Origin: a virus
Direction: 5' to 3' (one strand)
IMG/VR virus record: IMGVR_UViG_3300025108_000477
Location: 1 to 20,734 of that record
Length of the DNA: 20,734 nt
Shown here: one piece after another, positions 6,406-15,113 of the stretch
Layout of the letters: each line of letters opens with the position of its first letter
Numbering within the stretch: the first letter of the stretch is position 1
Notes under the pieces: model-generated
What the model was told of the DNA's origin: nothing
Seen by the model: only the letters and a program-made list of their open reading frames with translations
The model's database searches: none
Position numbers and translations under genes: made by a program

Positions 6406-7211
6406 TCTTTATCAGTTGTTTCAAATATAACTCTAGCTTTATCGCTGTTTCCTTTAGTAAGTAACCATTCAGCACCGTACTCTTTTAGAATATTTTTAAA
6501 CTGTACCGGAGATGGATGTTTAACAGGCCATCCTGAATCTGTGTGAGCACCGTCTGGTTCGAATCTCATCGGCTCTCTAATTAATAACCCTTGAGCTATT
6601 TGAGCTCTTCCACCGTTCCAGGTTGATCTGTTGTATATATTACGGTAGTTTAAGTACTCAGCTTGCATAATATGCATTAAGAGTTCATCTTCTGTAAAAG
6701 AGTTTTTAATATATAAATCTTCAAACATTTGGCTGAACTTATTAAATGTATTTCGGTTTCCAAAAAAGAACATATCATCTGTCCATAACTTGCCGTTATG
6801 TAGTGAGCTACCTGTATAAGAGTATATTATATTTTCTCCTATTTGGTCTTCTTTGAATAGTAATATAAGTTCGTCTAATAGTTCTCTGAATAGATAAAAA
6901 TCAGATCTAGTTTGTAAAACAGCATCATAATCTTTTGTTAGAAGTTCATTAGCTTTGAATAATGTATAGCTATAATGAGGTTGATGACATCTATAAGCAT
7001 GATTTTTAAGATCGTAAGGACAATCGTCTTCTTTAAGTCTTATAAAACCTTCTATCCAATCAAACTGAGAATAATCTATGTCATCCTCCCAGGTAGCTAA
7101 GTAAAAATCGAACTTAACATCAGAGTATAGGTTATTCCAGTTATTAAAAAGTGGATCAAGAAGATCTAAATACTTTCCGCTACCGTTAATTAGTACAGCA
7201 ATATTGATCAT
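6402..7211 (-). CDS. Glycosyltransferase-like protein (paralogue family, close to the 15076-15936 protein)
   Basis: The protein has 269 residues. Family landmarks are MINIAVLINGSGKYL at the N-terminus, FDFYLATW at 34-41, YDAVLQTRSDFYLF at 95-108, and a later block DDMFFFGNRNTFNKFSQMF followed by MQAEYLNYRNIYN. The last two blocks match the 15076-15936 protein closely (KFSRMF and QAEYLNYIRIYN), so these two are nearest relatives. The Arg-x-Asp motif after a hydrophobic strand is where GT-A transferases bind the nucleotide sugar and metal. A cytoplasmic glycosyltransferase role is therefore likely but inferred. Its stop and start overlap the neighbours by 4 bases (ATGA), showing tight translational coupling with the SGNH protein before it and the GDPD-like protein after it. 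Confidence 0.7.
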   Translation of the reverse strand: MINIAVLINGSGKYLDLLDPLFNNWNNLYSDVKFDFYLATWEDDIDYSQFDWIEGFIRLKEDDCPYDLKNHAYRCHQPHYSYTLFKANELLTKDYDAVLQTRSDFYLFRELLDELILLFKEDQIGENIIYSYTGSSLHNGKLWTDDMFFFGNRNTFNKFSQMFEDLYIKNSFTEDELLMHIMQAEYLNYRNIYNRSTWNGGRAQIAQGLLIREPMRFEPDGAHTDSGWPVKHPSPVQFKNILKEYGAEWLLTKGNSDKARVIFETTDKE

Positions 7212-8083
7212 AATAATTTTATTGAAGGAACTGGTTTTATAGTTTCAGAGCTAGTATAATCATATCCTGAGGTATAATTAGCTGGGTTAATTGATAATGC
7301 ATTAAAATTTTCTGTCGTAACTAACTCTACCATTATATTAGCCAGTATATTATTATCATATGCTAGAGGATGACCATTAATATGTTCTGGTGCATATTGA
7401 CTTATAAAATCTACCCAAGTGCATAGAGTATTTTGTTTATAAGGCTGTCCAAAGTTAAAAAAATTAAAGCTATTTGTTGTTGAAGATAATTCATCATACA
7501 TTATACCTTTTATTTCTGACTTGCTATTAAGAAAAAAACTAGAAAATACTATAACTTTAGTTTTACGTACAGCAGCAAAATCAGACACCATGTTTAATTG
7601 TTGAACAAGTTCAGTTATAGCAGTACGGTCATTATATAAGTATTTGTAATGATTATCTAAAGTACCACTTAGCTGTGACATTGAAGCATATTTAGCTATA
7701 TGGTTTTCATATGTACCTACATTAAAATGATAATCAGATGGTGTTATATGATGGTACTTATTAGTATCTAAGATAGGTATTTCATGTCTTGCTAATTCAG
7801 TTAACGCTAAGACTGCTAATGTAGGTTGACTTCTTGGTTTCTCTTTTAAGTATTCGTAAAATTTTCTTATGATATACTTGTTGGAGTGGCCGGGTCGTGC
7901 ATCATTAGTTAACTTAGTATTTAATTTAGCACTTAAAAAATTAGGAAAAGATAAATTATGAAATTGAGAAGGGTTGTAGTTACTCTTAGTTAACTCTGCT
8001 CTTTTTGTTAACCCCTCATCATCATAAGCTCTAACTAAAAAGCTACAGCCACCGGTATATAGGTTTTTAATTTTTTTAAGCAT
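7208..8083 (-). CDS. Divergent SGNH (GDSL-like) hydrolase/acyltransferase family protein
   Basis: The protein has 291 residues. It has a block I-like motif TGGCSF with Ser14, a block II-like ARPGHSNKYI with Gly65, a block III position reading LALTELAR (residues about 91-98, in place of the usual GxND), and a block V-like INGHPLAYDN with His238. The same four blocks recur in the proteins at 9446, 11054 and 18179. SGNH proteins are esterases or O-acyltransferases; in polysaccharide clusters they often add or remove acetyl groups. The usual Asp three residues before the catalytic His is not evident. The C-terminal 50 residues extend past block V and are not recognisable. It overlaps the HAD-nucleotidyltransferase gene by 8 bases and the following glycosyltransferase-like gene by 4. 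Confidence 0.65.
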   Translation of the reverse strand: MLKKIKNLYTGGCSFLVRAYDDEGLTKRAELTKSNYNPSQFHNLSFPNFLSAKLNTKLTNDARPGHSNKYIIRKFYEYLKEKPRSQPTLAVLALTELARHEIPILDTNKYHHITPSDYHFNVGTYENHIAKYASMSQLSGTLDNHYKYLYNDRTAITELVQQLNMVSDFAAVRKTKVIVFSSFFLNSKSEIKGIMYDELSSTTNSFNFFNFGQPYKQNTLCTWVDFISQYAPEHINGHPLAYDNNILANIMVELVTTENFNALSINPANYTSGYDYTSSETIKPVPSIKLL

Positions 8084-9449
8084 TTTCTAAATAGTATTTT
8101 AAATCTTCAGGAGTTCCTAATCCCCACATGTTATCCACGTTAAAAATTCTTATAGCTTTGTTATCTTTAATAGCTTGATTAAATACAGGACAAACATAAA
8201 ATTCGTTATTTACTCTTACATTTTCTTCGATCATCTCTTCAGCGTACTTGACAAAATCAGACCCTTGTTTCCAGTAATAAAATCCAACAGTAGCTGTATC
8301 AGAGATTGGTTTCTTTTCTGCTACTTCTGTAACTAGTCCTTTTTCATCTACTTTTGCAAAAGACCATTTAGGGTGAGTAGCTTTGAACGTTACTATACCA
8401 CCATCAGCCTCTGTTTCATTCATCTTATATAAAAATTCATTACTATCCCACTCAACAAATTGATCTGAGTTGGCAAAGAATAAAGGTTTATCGTTATCTA
8501 TATATTTCTTAGCTAGTAGAGCTGTACATGCTGCTCCTTCTGTTACTCCTTCTACTTCGACTATTTTACATTTAGGAGTTATTAAGTTTAACAGAGTATC
8601 TAGGTTATATTTTTTTCTATGTGCTTTCTGTACCACGTAAACAAAGTTAGCTTTTATGTTTAAGTTTTCAGTTACTACTTGAATCATAGGTTTACCTTTG
8701 ACGTCTATGAGAGGTTTAGGAAAAGTATACCCGGCTTGTTCGAATCTACTTCCTGCTCCAGCCATAGGAATGAGTACCGTTAAGTTATCGTCTCTCCATG
8801 CTGGTGTTGTTTGTTTCTCTCCGTTATCTACTGTGTCTATTTTATTCATAATATTATTATATGTTACTTCTTTAGGATTCTTTACTCTTAAAATATACGA
8901 TTTACTTCTCGCGGCGGCAAGTAATCCGTAAGGAGAATCTTCTACTATTAAAGTCTCTTCGGGAAGCATACTCATAGTTGATATAGCTTTCCAGTACATT
9001 TCTGGGTGTGGTTTACTATTAGTAACATCTTCGTTGGATATTATAAGATCTAAATACTCTATCAGTCCAAGTTTAGCCAGTACAGTAAGTACTGTTCTTC
9101 TTATAGAGTTAGAACATACTGCCAGTTTAAAGCCATCTTTATATAGTAACTGAAATGTAGCTATTAAATCTTCATCTGGTTCTAAATCAGAAAGTTTTTG
9201 TAGTGTTAGTTGCTGTTTTTTATTCCATACATCGTTATGTACTTCGGCTGGTAATCCTTTTTCTTTGGTTAGTAGATCTAGTTTTTGAAATGTCTTTAAT
9301 CCGTCGTAAGTGTTCAAATGTTCCGACCATCCTATTTTGTATCCAGGGTTGATACTCGATAATGCTTCATTTAGAGCATCAAAATGTATATTTTTAGCTT
9401 CTACTAATACTCCGTCTAAATCGAATATAATTAATTTTATTGCACTCAT
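8076..9449 (-). CDS. Fused HAD phosphatase and sugar-phosphate-type nucleotidyltransferase
   Basis: The protein has 457 residues in two domains. Residues 1-about 205 form a HAD-superfamily hydrolase: motif I FDLDGVLVEA with Asp10 and Asp12, motif II VCSNS with Ser113, the Lys146 of NSKPHPEMY, and motif IV VEDSPYG with Asp171. Residues about 222-457 form a GT-A-fold nucleotidyltransferase: LIPMAGAGSRF near 227-236, FPKPLIDVKGKPMI with Lys245, and FANSDQF with Asp329. Such transferases activate a phosphorylated sugar or alcohol to an NDP derivative. The intact motifs suggest both halves are active. The HAD half could make or remove a phosphate on the same metabolite, so one polypeptide could dephosphorylate an intermediate and activate another. 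The nucleotide is unknown; the sequence resembles hexose-1-phosphate or LicC-like enzymes more than CMP-sialate synthetase. Flanked by SGNH genes with 4-8 base overlaps. Confidence 0.85.
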   Translation of the reverse strand: MSAIKLIIFDLDGVLVEAKNIHFDALNEALSSINPGYKIGWSEHLNTYDGLKTFQKLDLLTKEKGLPAEVHNDVWNKKQQLTLQKLSDLEPDEDLIATFQLLYKDGFKLAVCSNSIRRTVLTVLAKLGLIEYLDLIISNEDVTNSKPHPEMYWKAISTMSMLPEETLIVEDSPYGLLAAARSKSYILRVKNPKEVTYNNIMNKIDTVDNGEKQTTPAWRDDNLTVLIPMAGAGSRFEQAGYTFPKPLIDVKGKPMIQVVTENLNIKANFVYVVQKAHRKKYNLDTLLNLITPKCKIVEVEGVTEGAACTALLAKKYIDNDKPLFFANSDQFVEWDSNEFLYKMNETEADGGIVTFKATHPKWSFAKVDEKGLVTEVAEKKPISDTATVGFYYWKQGSDFVKYAEEMIEENVRVNNEFYVCPVFNQAIKDNKAIRIFNVDNMWGLGTPEDLKYYLENA

Positions 9450-10240
9450 AATGATTGTATATAATTGTAAAGATACTTAGCCCATGCTCGATGAGAAATA
9501 TCTGTTGGATGATTTGTAATGATGAATTTTTCTCTTATACTGTACTCTTCAGGTGTAATAGGGTCTGCTATATCGTATTTACTAGTTATATACTCTTTAA
9601 AATGAGCAGCTTTTGGATTATAATTTATCCACTTGGTTTTATCTACATACTGACTTAAGTAATGATCATCAAAGTCTTCAAACTGATCAAAAGCATTGAA
9701 CATGAGGTATTCGATATTATTGTTATTGAAATAATTCTGCAAGCTTAAAATTTGTGTTAGAAATTCGTTTTGTATATATTTTTCCCGTTTGTATAAATCA
9801 TTTGCTAATGTAAAATTATCAGGCCTTTGTTGTTCTACTCTGAGTTCATCATTTTCTGAAAGGTAGATTGGTATTCTAGTTTTTGAAGTCCATCCTATTA
9901 TTGCAAATATATCTTTCTTACCTTGTGCTTTTAGCCATTCTATTGATTGTACAGTGGTTGAATATATCCCATGGTTGCTGTCTCCTAGTCTACCGGCATT
10001 CCAAGTTTCTACACCCAGTCTTTTTCCTAACATTTTTGGCCAAATGTCTGAATCATAGAACTTATACAATATTCTAGTGTCATTATTAATTTTTATTCTA
10101 TTATTAATATAGTATTTGTATAGTGCTCCAAAGTAAGGTACAATATCATACCAGTCTTCTGTTTTAGTAGCTTCCCAGTTTATGTCTTGAGCTGGTGAAT
10201 CACCTTGTGTCCAGCTATCACCGTTTGTAAATAATATCAT
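9446..10240 (-). CDS. SGNH (GDSL-like) family protein
   Basis: The protein has 264 residues. It begins MILFTNGDSWTQGDSP, a canonical block I GDSW with Ser9 as candidate nucleophile. Block II is WNAGRLGDSNHGI with Gly83 and Asn89. The block III position reads IIGWTSKTR (114-122). Block V-like TNHPTDISHRAWAKYL carries His244 and His250. Of the four SGNH paralogues here this has the most typical block I. The long middle (roughly 125-225) is rich in Tyr, Phe and Asn and differs from the others, suggesting a different substrate. A likely role is O-acetyl or other acyl transfer or removal on the glycan; this is inferred from context. No signal peptide is visible. ATGA overlaps link it to the NeuB-like gene upstream and the HAD-nucleotidyltransferase gene downstream. 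Confidence 0.7.
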   Translation of the reverse strand: MILFTNGDSWTQGDSPAQDINWEATKTEDWYDIVPYFGALYKYYINNRIKINNDTRILYKFYDSDIWPKMLGKRLGVETWNAGRLGDSNHGIYSTTVQSIEWLKAQGKKDIFAIIGWTSKTRIPIYLSENDELRVEQQRPDNFTLANDLYKREKYIQNEFLTQILSLQNYFNNNNIEYLMFNAFDQFEDFDDHYLSQYVDKTKWINYNPKAAHFKEYITSKYDIADPITPEEYSIREKFIITNHPTDISHRAWAKYLYNYIQSL

Positions 10241-11070
10241 TTAAATCTTCCTCTATAATAATCGTGATTAAATATTTGTTGTTCGTTAAACTGGTTAAGT
10301 TCACGATACTGGTCATCTTTTGATAAAGTACTAAACCTTTTTATCTCTGACATCATCTTTGGAGTAACTGATACTTTACCGTCTCGAGTATCATCTATAT
10401 CAAGAACTGTAAAATGTCTCTCTATAACATCTATACCTTGAAATATAGCTAACTTAGAAGATAATAAGTTATCTTCATGAGGATTAGTGTGGTCACTTAA
10501 CCCAACATTCTTGACTCCAAGTTGGTTACGAAAATATTCTATATTCTGTAAATTAAGTTTAGACAAAGGAGTTGGGTATACACAGGTACATTGTAACATA
10601 TAGTATTCAATTCCCATCTCATTTAGATTATTAACAGTTTGTTTAATCTCTTCTATAGTTAAACTAGAGGTAGAGAAGAATAATCTTTTAAACTTAAAGT
10701 TTTTTAACTTTTTACCGTAATCAAAAGCTGGAATAGAGTAACCTGATAGTTTTAAGTTATCATAACCTAACTCGTTAAACCTAGGAGCGTGTTGAGGTAC
10801 AAAAACAGTAGTCATTGATTCTACTCCATACTCCATACATTTAAAGATAAAGAACTCTTCATCTATTCTAGATAACTCTAAACCTTTAAGTCTAACAAAC
10901 TCTGGTTCGTATGGTCTATATTCTTCATACTCCTTTCTGTAAGTAAATGTATTAGCTTTTATGGACTGTATTTTAACTATATCGCTACATACTGCAGCAT
11001 TTTTGACCATTCTTTCTAATAAATCTCTATCACCGTTGTGATTTTGACATAACTCAGATATTATTTTCAT
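10237..11070 (-). CDS. neuB: NeuB-like nonulosonate (sialic acid-type) synthase, catalytic domain only
   Basis: The protein has 277 residues forming the TIM-barrel domain of the N-acetylneuraminate/pseudaminate/legionaminate synthase family, which condenses phosphoenolpyruvate with a six-carbon aldose to make a nine-carbon acidic sugar. Motifs in order: SELCQNHNGD (5-14), VKIQSIKANTFT (32-43, Lys33), LKLSGYSIPAFDY (106-118), STSSLTIEEI (133-142), LQCTCVYPTP (159-168), GLSDHT (190-195, His194) and VIERHFTV (215-222, His219). The two His correspond to the metal ligands of the family. Characterised enzymes have about 340-350 residues with a C-terminal antifreeze-like (SAF) domain that helps close the active site of the partner subunit; here the protein ends soon after the barrel, so that domain is absent. 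Overlaps of 17 and 4 bases link it to SGNH genes on both sides. Confidence 0.85.
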   Translation of the reverse strand: MKIISELCQNHNGDRDLLERMVKNAAVCSDIVKIQSIKANTFTYRKEYEEYRPYEPEFVRLKGLELSRIDEEFFIFKCMEYGVESMTTVFVPQHAPRFNELGYDNLKLSGYSIPAFDYGKKLKNFKFKRLFFSTSSLTIEEIKQTVNNLNEMGIEYYMLQCTCVYPTPLSKLNLQNIEYFRNQLGVKNVGLSDHTNPHEDNLLSSKLAIFQGIDVIERHFTVLDIDDTRDGKVSVTPKMMSEIKRFSTLSKDDQYRELNQFNEQQIFNHDYYRGRFK

Positions 11071-11908
11071 CTATATATTTTAATATTTTATTTGCTAAAT
11101 TTTTATGTGATCCAGGTGATGGATGACCACCACTTGCAAATTCACCATAAGGTTTATACATACTTCTAGATCCTGATTCCCAGCTGCCGTATTTCTTGGT
11201 ATGTTTAGTATATATATCAGTATACCAGCAATCTGAGTTTATATGATACCCTCCTTCTTTTTTTAACTCGTAGTTCTTTGCTGTCTTATAACCAAACGAT
11301 AAGTAATTAGAAGATTGTTTAATTTTTTCTGATATTATATCTTCTATTGAATTGAATATTATATAAGGTATATTTTTATTATTTAAAAATCCAATAAGAA
11401 AAGTTAACTGCCAATCAAGTTTTTCTACTTCTAGTTGATTATCAAAAAAATACTTCATATTAAAGTTTACAAAGTTTTTTAATTTGTCAGTATTATTTTT
11501 ATTACCGGTGAGCTTTAGTGCCATATCTCTTGCTGCTTTCTCATTACTATCTGTATGGTAAAAATCTTCTAATTGATGCAAATCAAAAAAACGTTCATGG
11601 TGCTTTGAATATACTTCTTTACGAGCCAAACCTGATGTCCCTATCAATACAAGAGGAGTTTTATACGTCTTAGAGTTATTATCAAAGAACTTATAGATAG
11701 ATCTTAAAATAGATTCATTACTATATCCTGATCCGGCCATATTAACTTCCGGAATATTGTAATGATCTGCTAGTATTTTAGAAAATCTATACTTATCTCC
11801 AGCAAAATCTGTTGGCTCATTAGTATGTCTCAGGTCTTGACCTTTATTAATTGCATCACCGTGCACAAAACTACATCCAAATGCAGCTATACAGTCAAAT
11901 TTATTCAT
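11054..11908 (-). CDS. SGNH (GDSL-like) family protein
   Basis: The protein has 284 residues. Blocks: AAFGCSFVHGD (8-18, Ser13), VNMAGSGYSNESILRSIYKF (55-74, Gly61, Asn64), VLIGTSGLARKE (87-98), and SGGHPSPGSHKNLANKI near 259-275 with His262 and His268. It is closely related to the 18179-18931 protein, which shares GCSFV, SNExxIRxxY and the xGLxRKExY segment. Both replace the usual GDSL by GCSF. Probable esterase or O-acyltransferase fold acting on the cassette's glycan or a precursor; the acyl group and target are unknown. No signal peptide, so cytoplasmic. Its start overlaps the dehydrogenase gene by 4 bases (ATGA). Its stop lies 17 bases inside the NeuB-like gene, which is co-translated. 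Confidence 0.7.
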   Translation of the reverse strand: MNKFDCIAAFGCSFVHGDAINKGQDLRHTNEPTDFAGDKYRFSKILADHYNIPEVNMAGSGYSNESILRSIYKFFDNNSKTYKTPLVLIGTSGLARKEVYSKHHERFFDLHQLEDFYHTDSNEKAARDMALKLTGNKNNTDKLKNFVNFNMKYFFDNQLEVEKLDWQLTFLIGFLNNKNIPYIIFNSIEDIISEKIKQSSNYLSFGYKTAKNYELKKEGGYHINSDCWYTDIYTKHTKKYGSWESGSRSMYKPYGEFASGGHPSPGSHKNLANKILKYIDENNI

Positions 11909-12723
11909 ATCTTTTCTAAAACTCTTTTATAAGCCTTCTCTTGTGCTTCAATAGCTGTTCCTCCAACGTGTTTAGTAATGAATATACGATTATCATGATA
12001 ACATTTAAGTACTGTAGCTTTAGAGGTGTGTTCTTCTTGTATAACATCAGTCCCGTATCCTAATAACTTACCATCGTATAATAGTTTTACTATATCTCCT
12101 TCGTCAACGAATTCACCACGGCTTGTATTAACAATATAGATATTTTTTCTGAACTTTCCAACATATTCTTCATTAATATACTCTATGTTTGACTTTCTAT
12201 AATCGATATTGACACTTAAAAAATCAGTATTATTAAAAAAATCATCATCTATGAAATCTAAATCTGCTTTTAATACTGATTTAAATAACGGTTTAGCTAT
12301 TTTCTCTAATATTTTACCTAGTCTACCGTACCCTAAAATACCTAATGTTTTTTCTTTTAATTCTACTATCTTTCCTATCTCTCTAGGTAATGCTAAACAT
12401 AAGTATAGGTTGTGCTCTGCGGTAGAATATATTTGTTTAAGTATATTATCATTCTTTATTGAGATAACCGGTATAGAGACGTTTATATGATTGTCGCCAG
12501 TAGAAGGAGTTATTATTCCTTTTATGTTTGTTCCTTCTATATCTTTTTGCTCTATTATATATTTGAGATAATTTGGAGCTGCAAATAAATAATCTACACT
12601 TTTGAATATTTTTAGCTTATCTTTTGGTAAGCCAACCATATTAATACATTTATAATTACTCTTAACAAACTTACTAAATTCCGGTAAGTGTTGATACGGT
12701 GTTAAAAAACCTATTCTAATCAT
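11905..12723 (-). CDS. D-isomer-specific 2-hydroxyacid dehydrogenase (phosphoglycerate dehydrogenase-like)
   Basis: The protein has 272 residues, short for the family (about 310 or more). Motifs: STAEHNLYLCLAL (100-112), the NAD-binding LGILGYGRLGKILEKIAK (127-144), VNTSRGEFVDEGDIVKLL (198-215) with Arg202, LGYGTDV (221-227), and TKHVGGTAIEAQEKA (250-264) with catalytic His252. These enzymes interconvert a 2-hydroxyacid and a 2-oxoacid using NAD(H). The catalytic Arg and His are present, so it is probably active; the N-terminal substrate domain is shortened. Next to a PLP aminotransferase, one possibility is oxidation of a hydroxyacid followed by transamination, as in the serine pathway; another is a sugar acid. 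It overlaps its neighbours by 8 and 4 bases. Confidence 0.85.
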   Translation of the reverse strand: MIRIGFLTPYQHLPEFSKFVKSNYKCINMVGLPKDKLKIFKSVDYLFAAPNYLKYIIEQKDIEGTNIKGIITPSTGDNHINVSIPVISIKNDNILKQIYSTAEHNLYLCLALPREIGKIVELKEKTLGILGYGRLGKILEKIAKPLFKSVLKADLDFIDDDFFNNTDFLSVNIDYRKSNIEYINEEYVGKFRKNIYIVNTSRGEFVDEGDIVKLLYDGKLLGYGTDVIQEEHTSKATVLKCYHDNRIFITKHVGGTAIEAQEKAYKRVLEKI

Positions 12724-14116
12724 GATACATTTCTTTAGTTAATATCCACTCTTTATAATTTTTACCTGTCTTCCAGTATTCATGCTCACAATTTACTATC
12801 GCAAGCTTATTATCTTGACTTCTAGTTATAGCGACATCCCAATTAGTAAAGAATAGTAATTCATAATGATTTCTATATAAACCTTCTCTTAAACTTTCAT
12901 CGATATAGATACAATAACCTAAATATAAGTTTTGCTTTACAATTTTTTTAATATCTGTAGTTTCAACTTTTATAATATTCGGCCTAGTATATGGTTTTAA
13001 TTTAGATTCTTTAATTACATTCAAGTAGTCATCTGTTAAGCTAACTTTTTTTATGATACTGTTAAACTCATCTTTATAATTCTTACCGAGTAAATCTTTG
13101 ACTTGTAGAAGAAAAGTTTCCAAGGAGTGGTCTGGTCTTACTTTTGATTCGTTATTTTCTAACTCTTCGTTTATAGAGATATACTGTAGGAATTTCTTAG
13201 TAATTGTTAGTAAGTACCTATTAAGTTCTAAAGGTTTACAGTTAGTGTATATGTTAACTCTATTATTATGTACTTTATCCATAAAGTAATTAAAAGACCT
13301 AAATGAATTATCTATGTATATATCTGAAGGATGTACGGAAGTGGTAGGGTCTTTCTTAACATTCATCATATAGTATACCTTTGCAAGTGGAACTATTTCG
13401 TTACAACTAGTAGTTGGGTGTTCATGTGATTTAATATTATTTACTATGTCATACTTACTATAGTTATTTTCATAAGCATTAATATTTAACTCTATATCAT
13501 CTAAGTCGTCTGTAACTCCAGGGAGGACGTTATAAACCTGTGCTAACTTATCTATAGTATCTATTTTTGTTATATTATTAAAATTTACTAGCGAAATTCT
13601 GTCTTTAAATTTTTTAGGTATATAGAAAAGTACATTATTTAAGTTACGTTTACAGAATACTGCACTTTGTGCTCTAGTTTGACCAGGGTGTATAATTAAA
13701 TCTATATCTTCTTTATCATATCCATCTATATTGTCTATAATCACAGACTTATTTTGCGGTACATTCTCATTAATAATAACCGATATATGGATTGGCATAG
13801 AAGATGTAAAGTTAGCATCCATCATTTCACTTACTATGTTCATTTTTTGCCTGAGAGTAGAACTAAGGTCAAAATTATATGCTCTTTCTATAAACCTATC
13901 TGAAGCGTTAATGTATTTCATAATATTAGTATATAGTCCGTAATAGCCAAAAAGCCATTTTTTTCTTAAATGAAAAAATATATCATCAGTATCAGTCCTC
14001 CTAGTAATTCCAACATCATGTTGAGTTAACTTATAACTAAAGTTATTGATAGAATATACATCTGAGCTATCTAATACGTGCTTTACGCTCTCTATGCAAT
14101 TTTTGTTAAATTTCAT
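12716..14116 (-). CDS. Unrecognised 466-residue protein of the glycan cassette
   Basis: I do not recognise this protein. It is rich in Ile, Asn, Asp and Lys, with no signal peptide or obvious membrane segment. The most motif-like stretch is LIIHPGQTRAQSAVFCKR (140-157). The HPGQTR core and the preceding alternating hydrophobic segments suggest a phosphate- or nucleotide-handling loop at a strand-helix turn, but it matches no standard P-loop. The C-terminal region (LFFTNWDVAITRSQDNK then IVNCEHEYWKTGKNYKEW) may be a small separate domain. It sits between the PLP aminotransferase and the 2-hydroxyacid dehydrogenase with overlaps of 11 and 8 bases, so it is probably made with them and may belong to the same metabolic step or act on their product. 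Confidence 0.7.
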   Translation of the reverse strand: MKFNKNCIESVKHVLDSSDVYSINNFSYKLTQHDVGITRRTDTDDIFFHLRKKWLFGYYGLYTNIMKYINASDRFIERAYNFDLSSTLRQKMNIVSEMMDANFTSSMPIHISVIINENVPQNKSVIIDNIDGYDKEDIDLIIHPGQTRAQSAVFCKRNLNNVLFYIPKKFKDRISLVNFNNITKIDTIDKLAQVYNVLPGVTDDLDDIELNINAYENNYSKYDIVNNIKSHEHPTTSCNEIVPLAKVYYMMNVKKDPTTSVHPSDIYIDNSFRSFNYFMDKVHNNRVNIYTNCKPLELNRYLLTITKKFLQYISINEELENNESKVRPDHSLETFLLQVKDLLGKNYKDEFNSIIKKVSLTDDYLNVIKESKLKPYTRPNIIKVETTDIKKIVKQNLYLGYCIYIDESLREGLYRNHYELLFFTNWDVAITRSQDNKLAIVNCEHEYWKTGKNYKEWILTKEMYHD

Positions 14117-15113
14117 TTAATTTTAGATCATAATTAAATTTTATATACTCTTTACCATTGGGTAGAACAAGTGTTCTGAAGCTCATTCCAAGATCATTAA
14201 AATACTTTAGATTATCTTTATCAGTGAATCTTTCTAAATAAAACCAACTACCTTGAGTATCTATTATATTGTATCCTTCTTTTTTTAGTTTAAGAACAAA
14301 TTTTTCTTTACCTGTAATCATTTCATTAAAGTAAGATTGAAAATAATCAATATTGTCTATAATTAACTCAGTATACTTTGCACCAATAGCATTGATTTCA
14401 TACATAGATCTGAATTTAGATAGGTATTCCATGTTTTCTTTGTGACTGACTAAGAAACCTACTCTACACCCTGCTGCTCCGTAAGCCTTAGAAAAAGTTT
14501 TTGTTACTATTAAATTTTTGTACTCTTCAATTAACGGTATACTTGTTTCCTCCCCGGTAAATTCAAGGTACGCTTCATCTATTACAACAAAAACTTTAGT
14601 TTCTAAAAGCTTAATAATATCCTCCCTGCTATATAAATCTCCTAAAGGTGAGTTAGGGTTAGCTAGTATGATAAATTGAGTATCTTTGTCAATTAGTTTA
14701 ATGAGTTCATCAATATCAAGATGCATATTGGTATACTTTGCTTTTCTTAGCTCACATTGGTATAGATCACTAAATACCTGATACATTGGAAAAAAGTAAT
14801 CAGAAGTAATGACATTGTTACCTTTAACATTAAAAGTTTCAAATATAGTTTTAATAGCAAATGAAGATCCTGGTGTAAGTAATAAGTTATCTACATTAAT
14901 ACCGTAGTGGTTACAGATTTTATCTTTTAATACCGAAGTATTAGGGTAAAAACAAATATCATTCTGATTAAGAGAATTAAAGAATGCTCCAACAAATAGG
15001 TCTGCAAGTGGATGGTTCCTTTCATTTTGAGTTAAAACATATTTAAACTTTGTTTTATCCTCTTGATTGGATTTTCTATAGATATCTTTTAAGTGTCTTT
15101 TCATTTTTTGCAT
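14106..15113 (-). CDS. PLP-dependent class I/II aminotransferase (histidinol-phosphate aminotransferase-like)
   Basis: The protein has 335 residues. PLP fold-type I landmarks: LLTPGSSFAIKTIF (78-91), ILANPNSPLGDLYS (149-162) with Asn154, VVIDEAYLEF (176-185) with Asp179 and Tyr182, and VTKTFSKAYGAAGCRVGF (203-220) with Lys209 as the PLP Schiff-base lysine and Arg217. It resembles HisC and the related phosphoserine/threonine-phosphate decarboxylases, which also occur in capsule clusters. The C-terminal Arg that binds the substrate carboxylate in many family members (the usual LRI/VR position) reads YIKFNY, with Lys325, so the acceptor may not be a normal amino acid. The start overlaps the preceding gene by 38 bases. 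A second Met at residue 4 would shorten the overlap to 29, and neither has a clear ribosome binding site. Possible roles: amination of a keto-sugar or of an oxo-phosphate. Confidence 0.85.
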   Translation of the reverse strand: MQKMKRHLKDIYRKSNQEDKTKFKYVLTQNERNHPLADLFVGAFFNSLNQNDICFYPNTSVLKDKICNHYGINVDNLLLTPGSSFAIKTIFETFNVKGNNVITSDYFFPMYQVFSDLYQCELRKAKYTNMHLDIDELIKLIDKDTQFIILANPNSPLGDLYSREDIIKLLETKVFVVIDEAYLEFTGEETSIPLIEEYKNLIVTKTFSKAYGAAGCRVGFLVSHKENMEYLSKFRSMYEINAIGAKYTELIIDNIDYFQSYFNEMITGKEKFVLKLKKEGYNIIDTQGSWFYLERFTDKDNLKYFNDLGMSFRTLVLPNGKEYIKFNYDLKLNEI

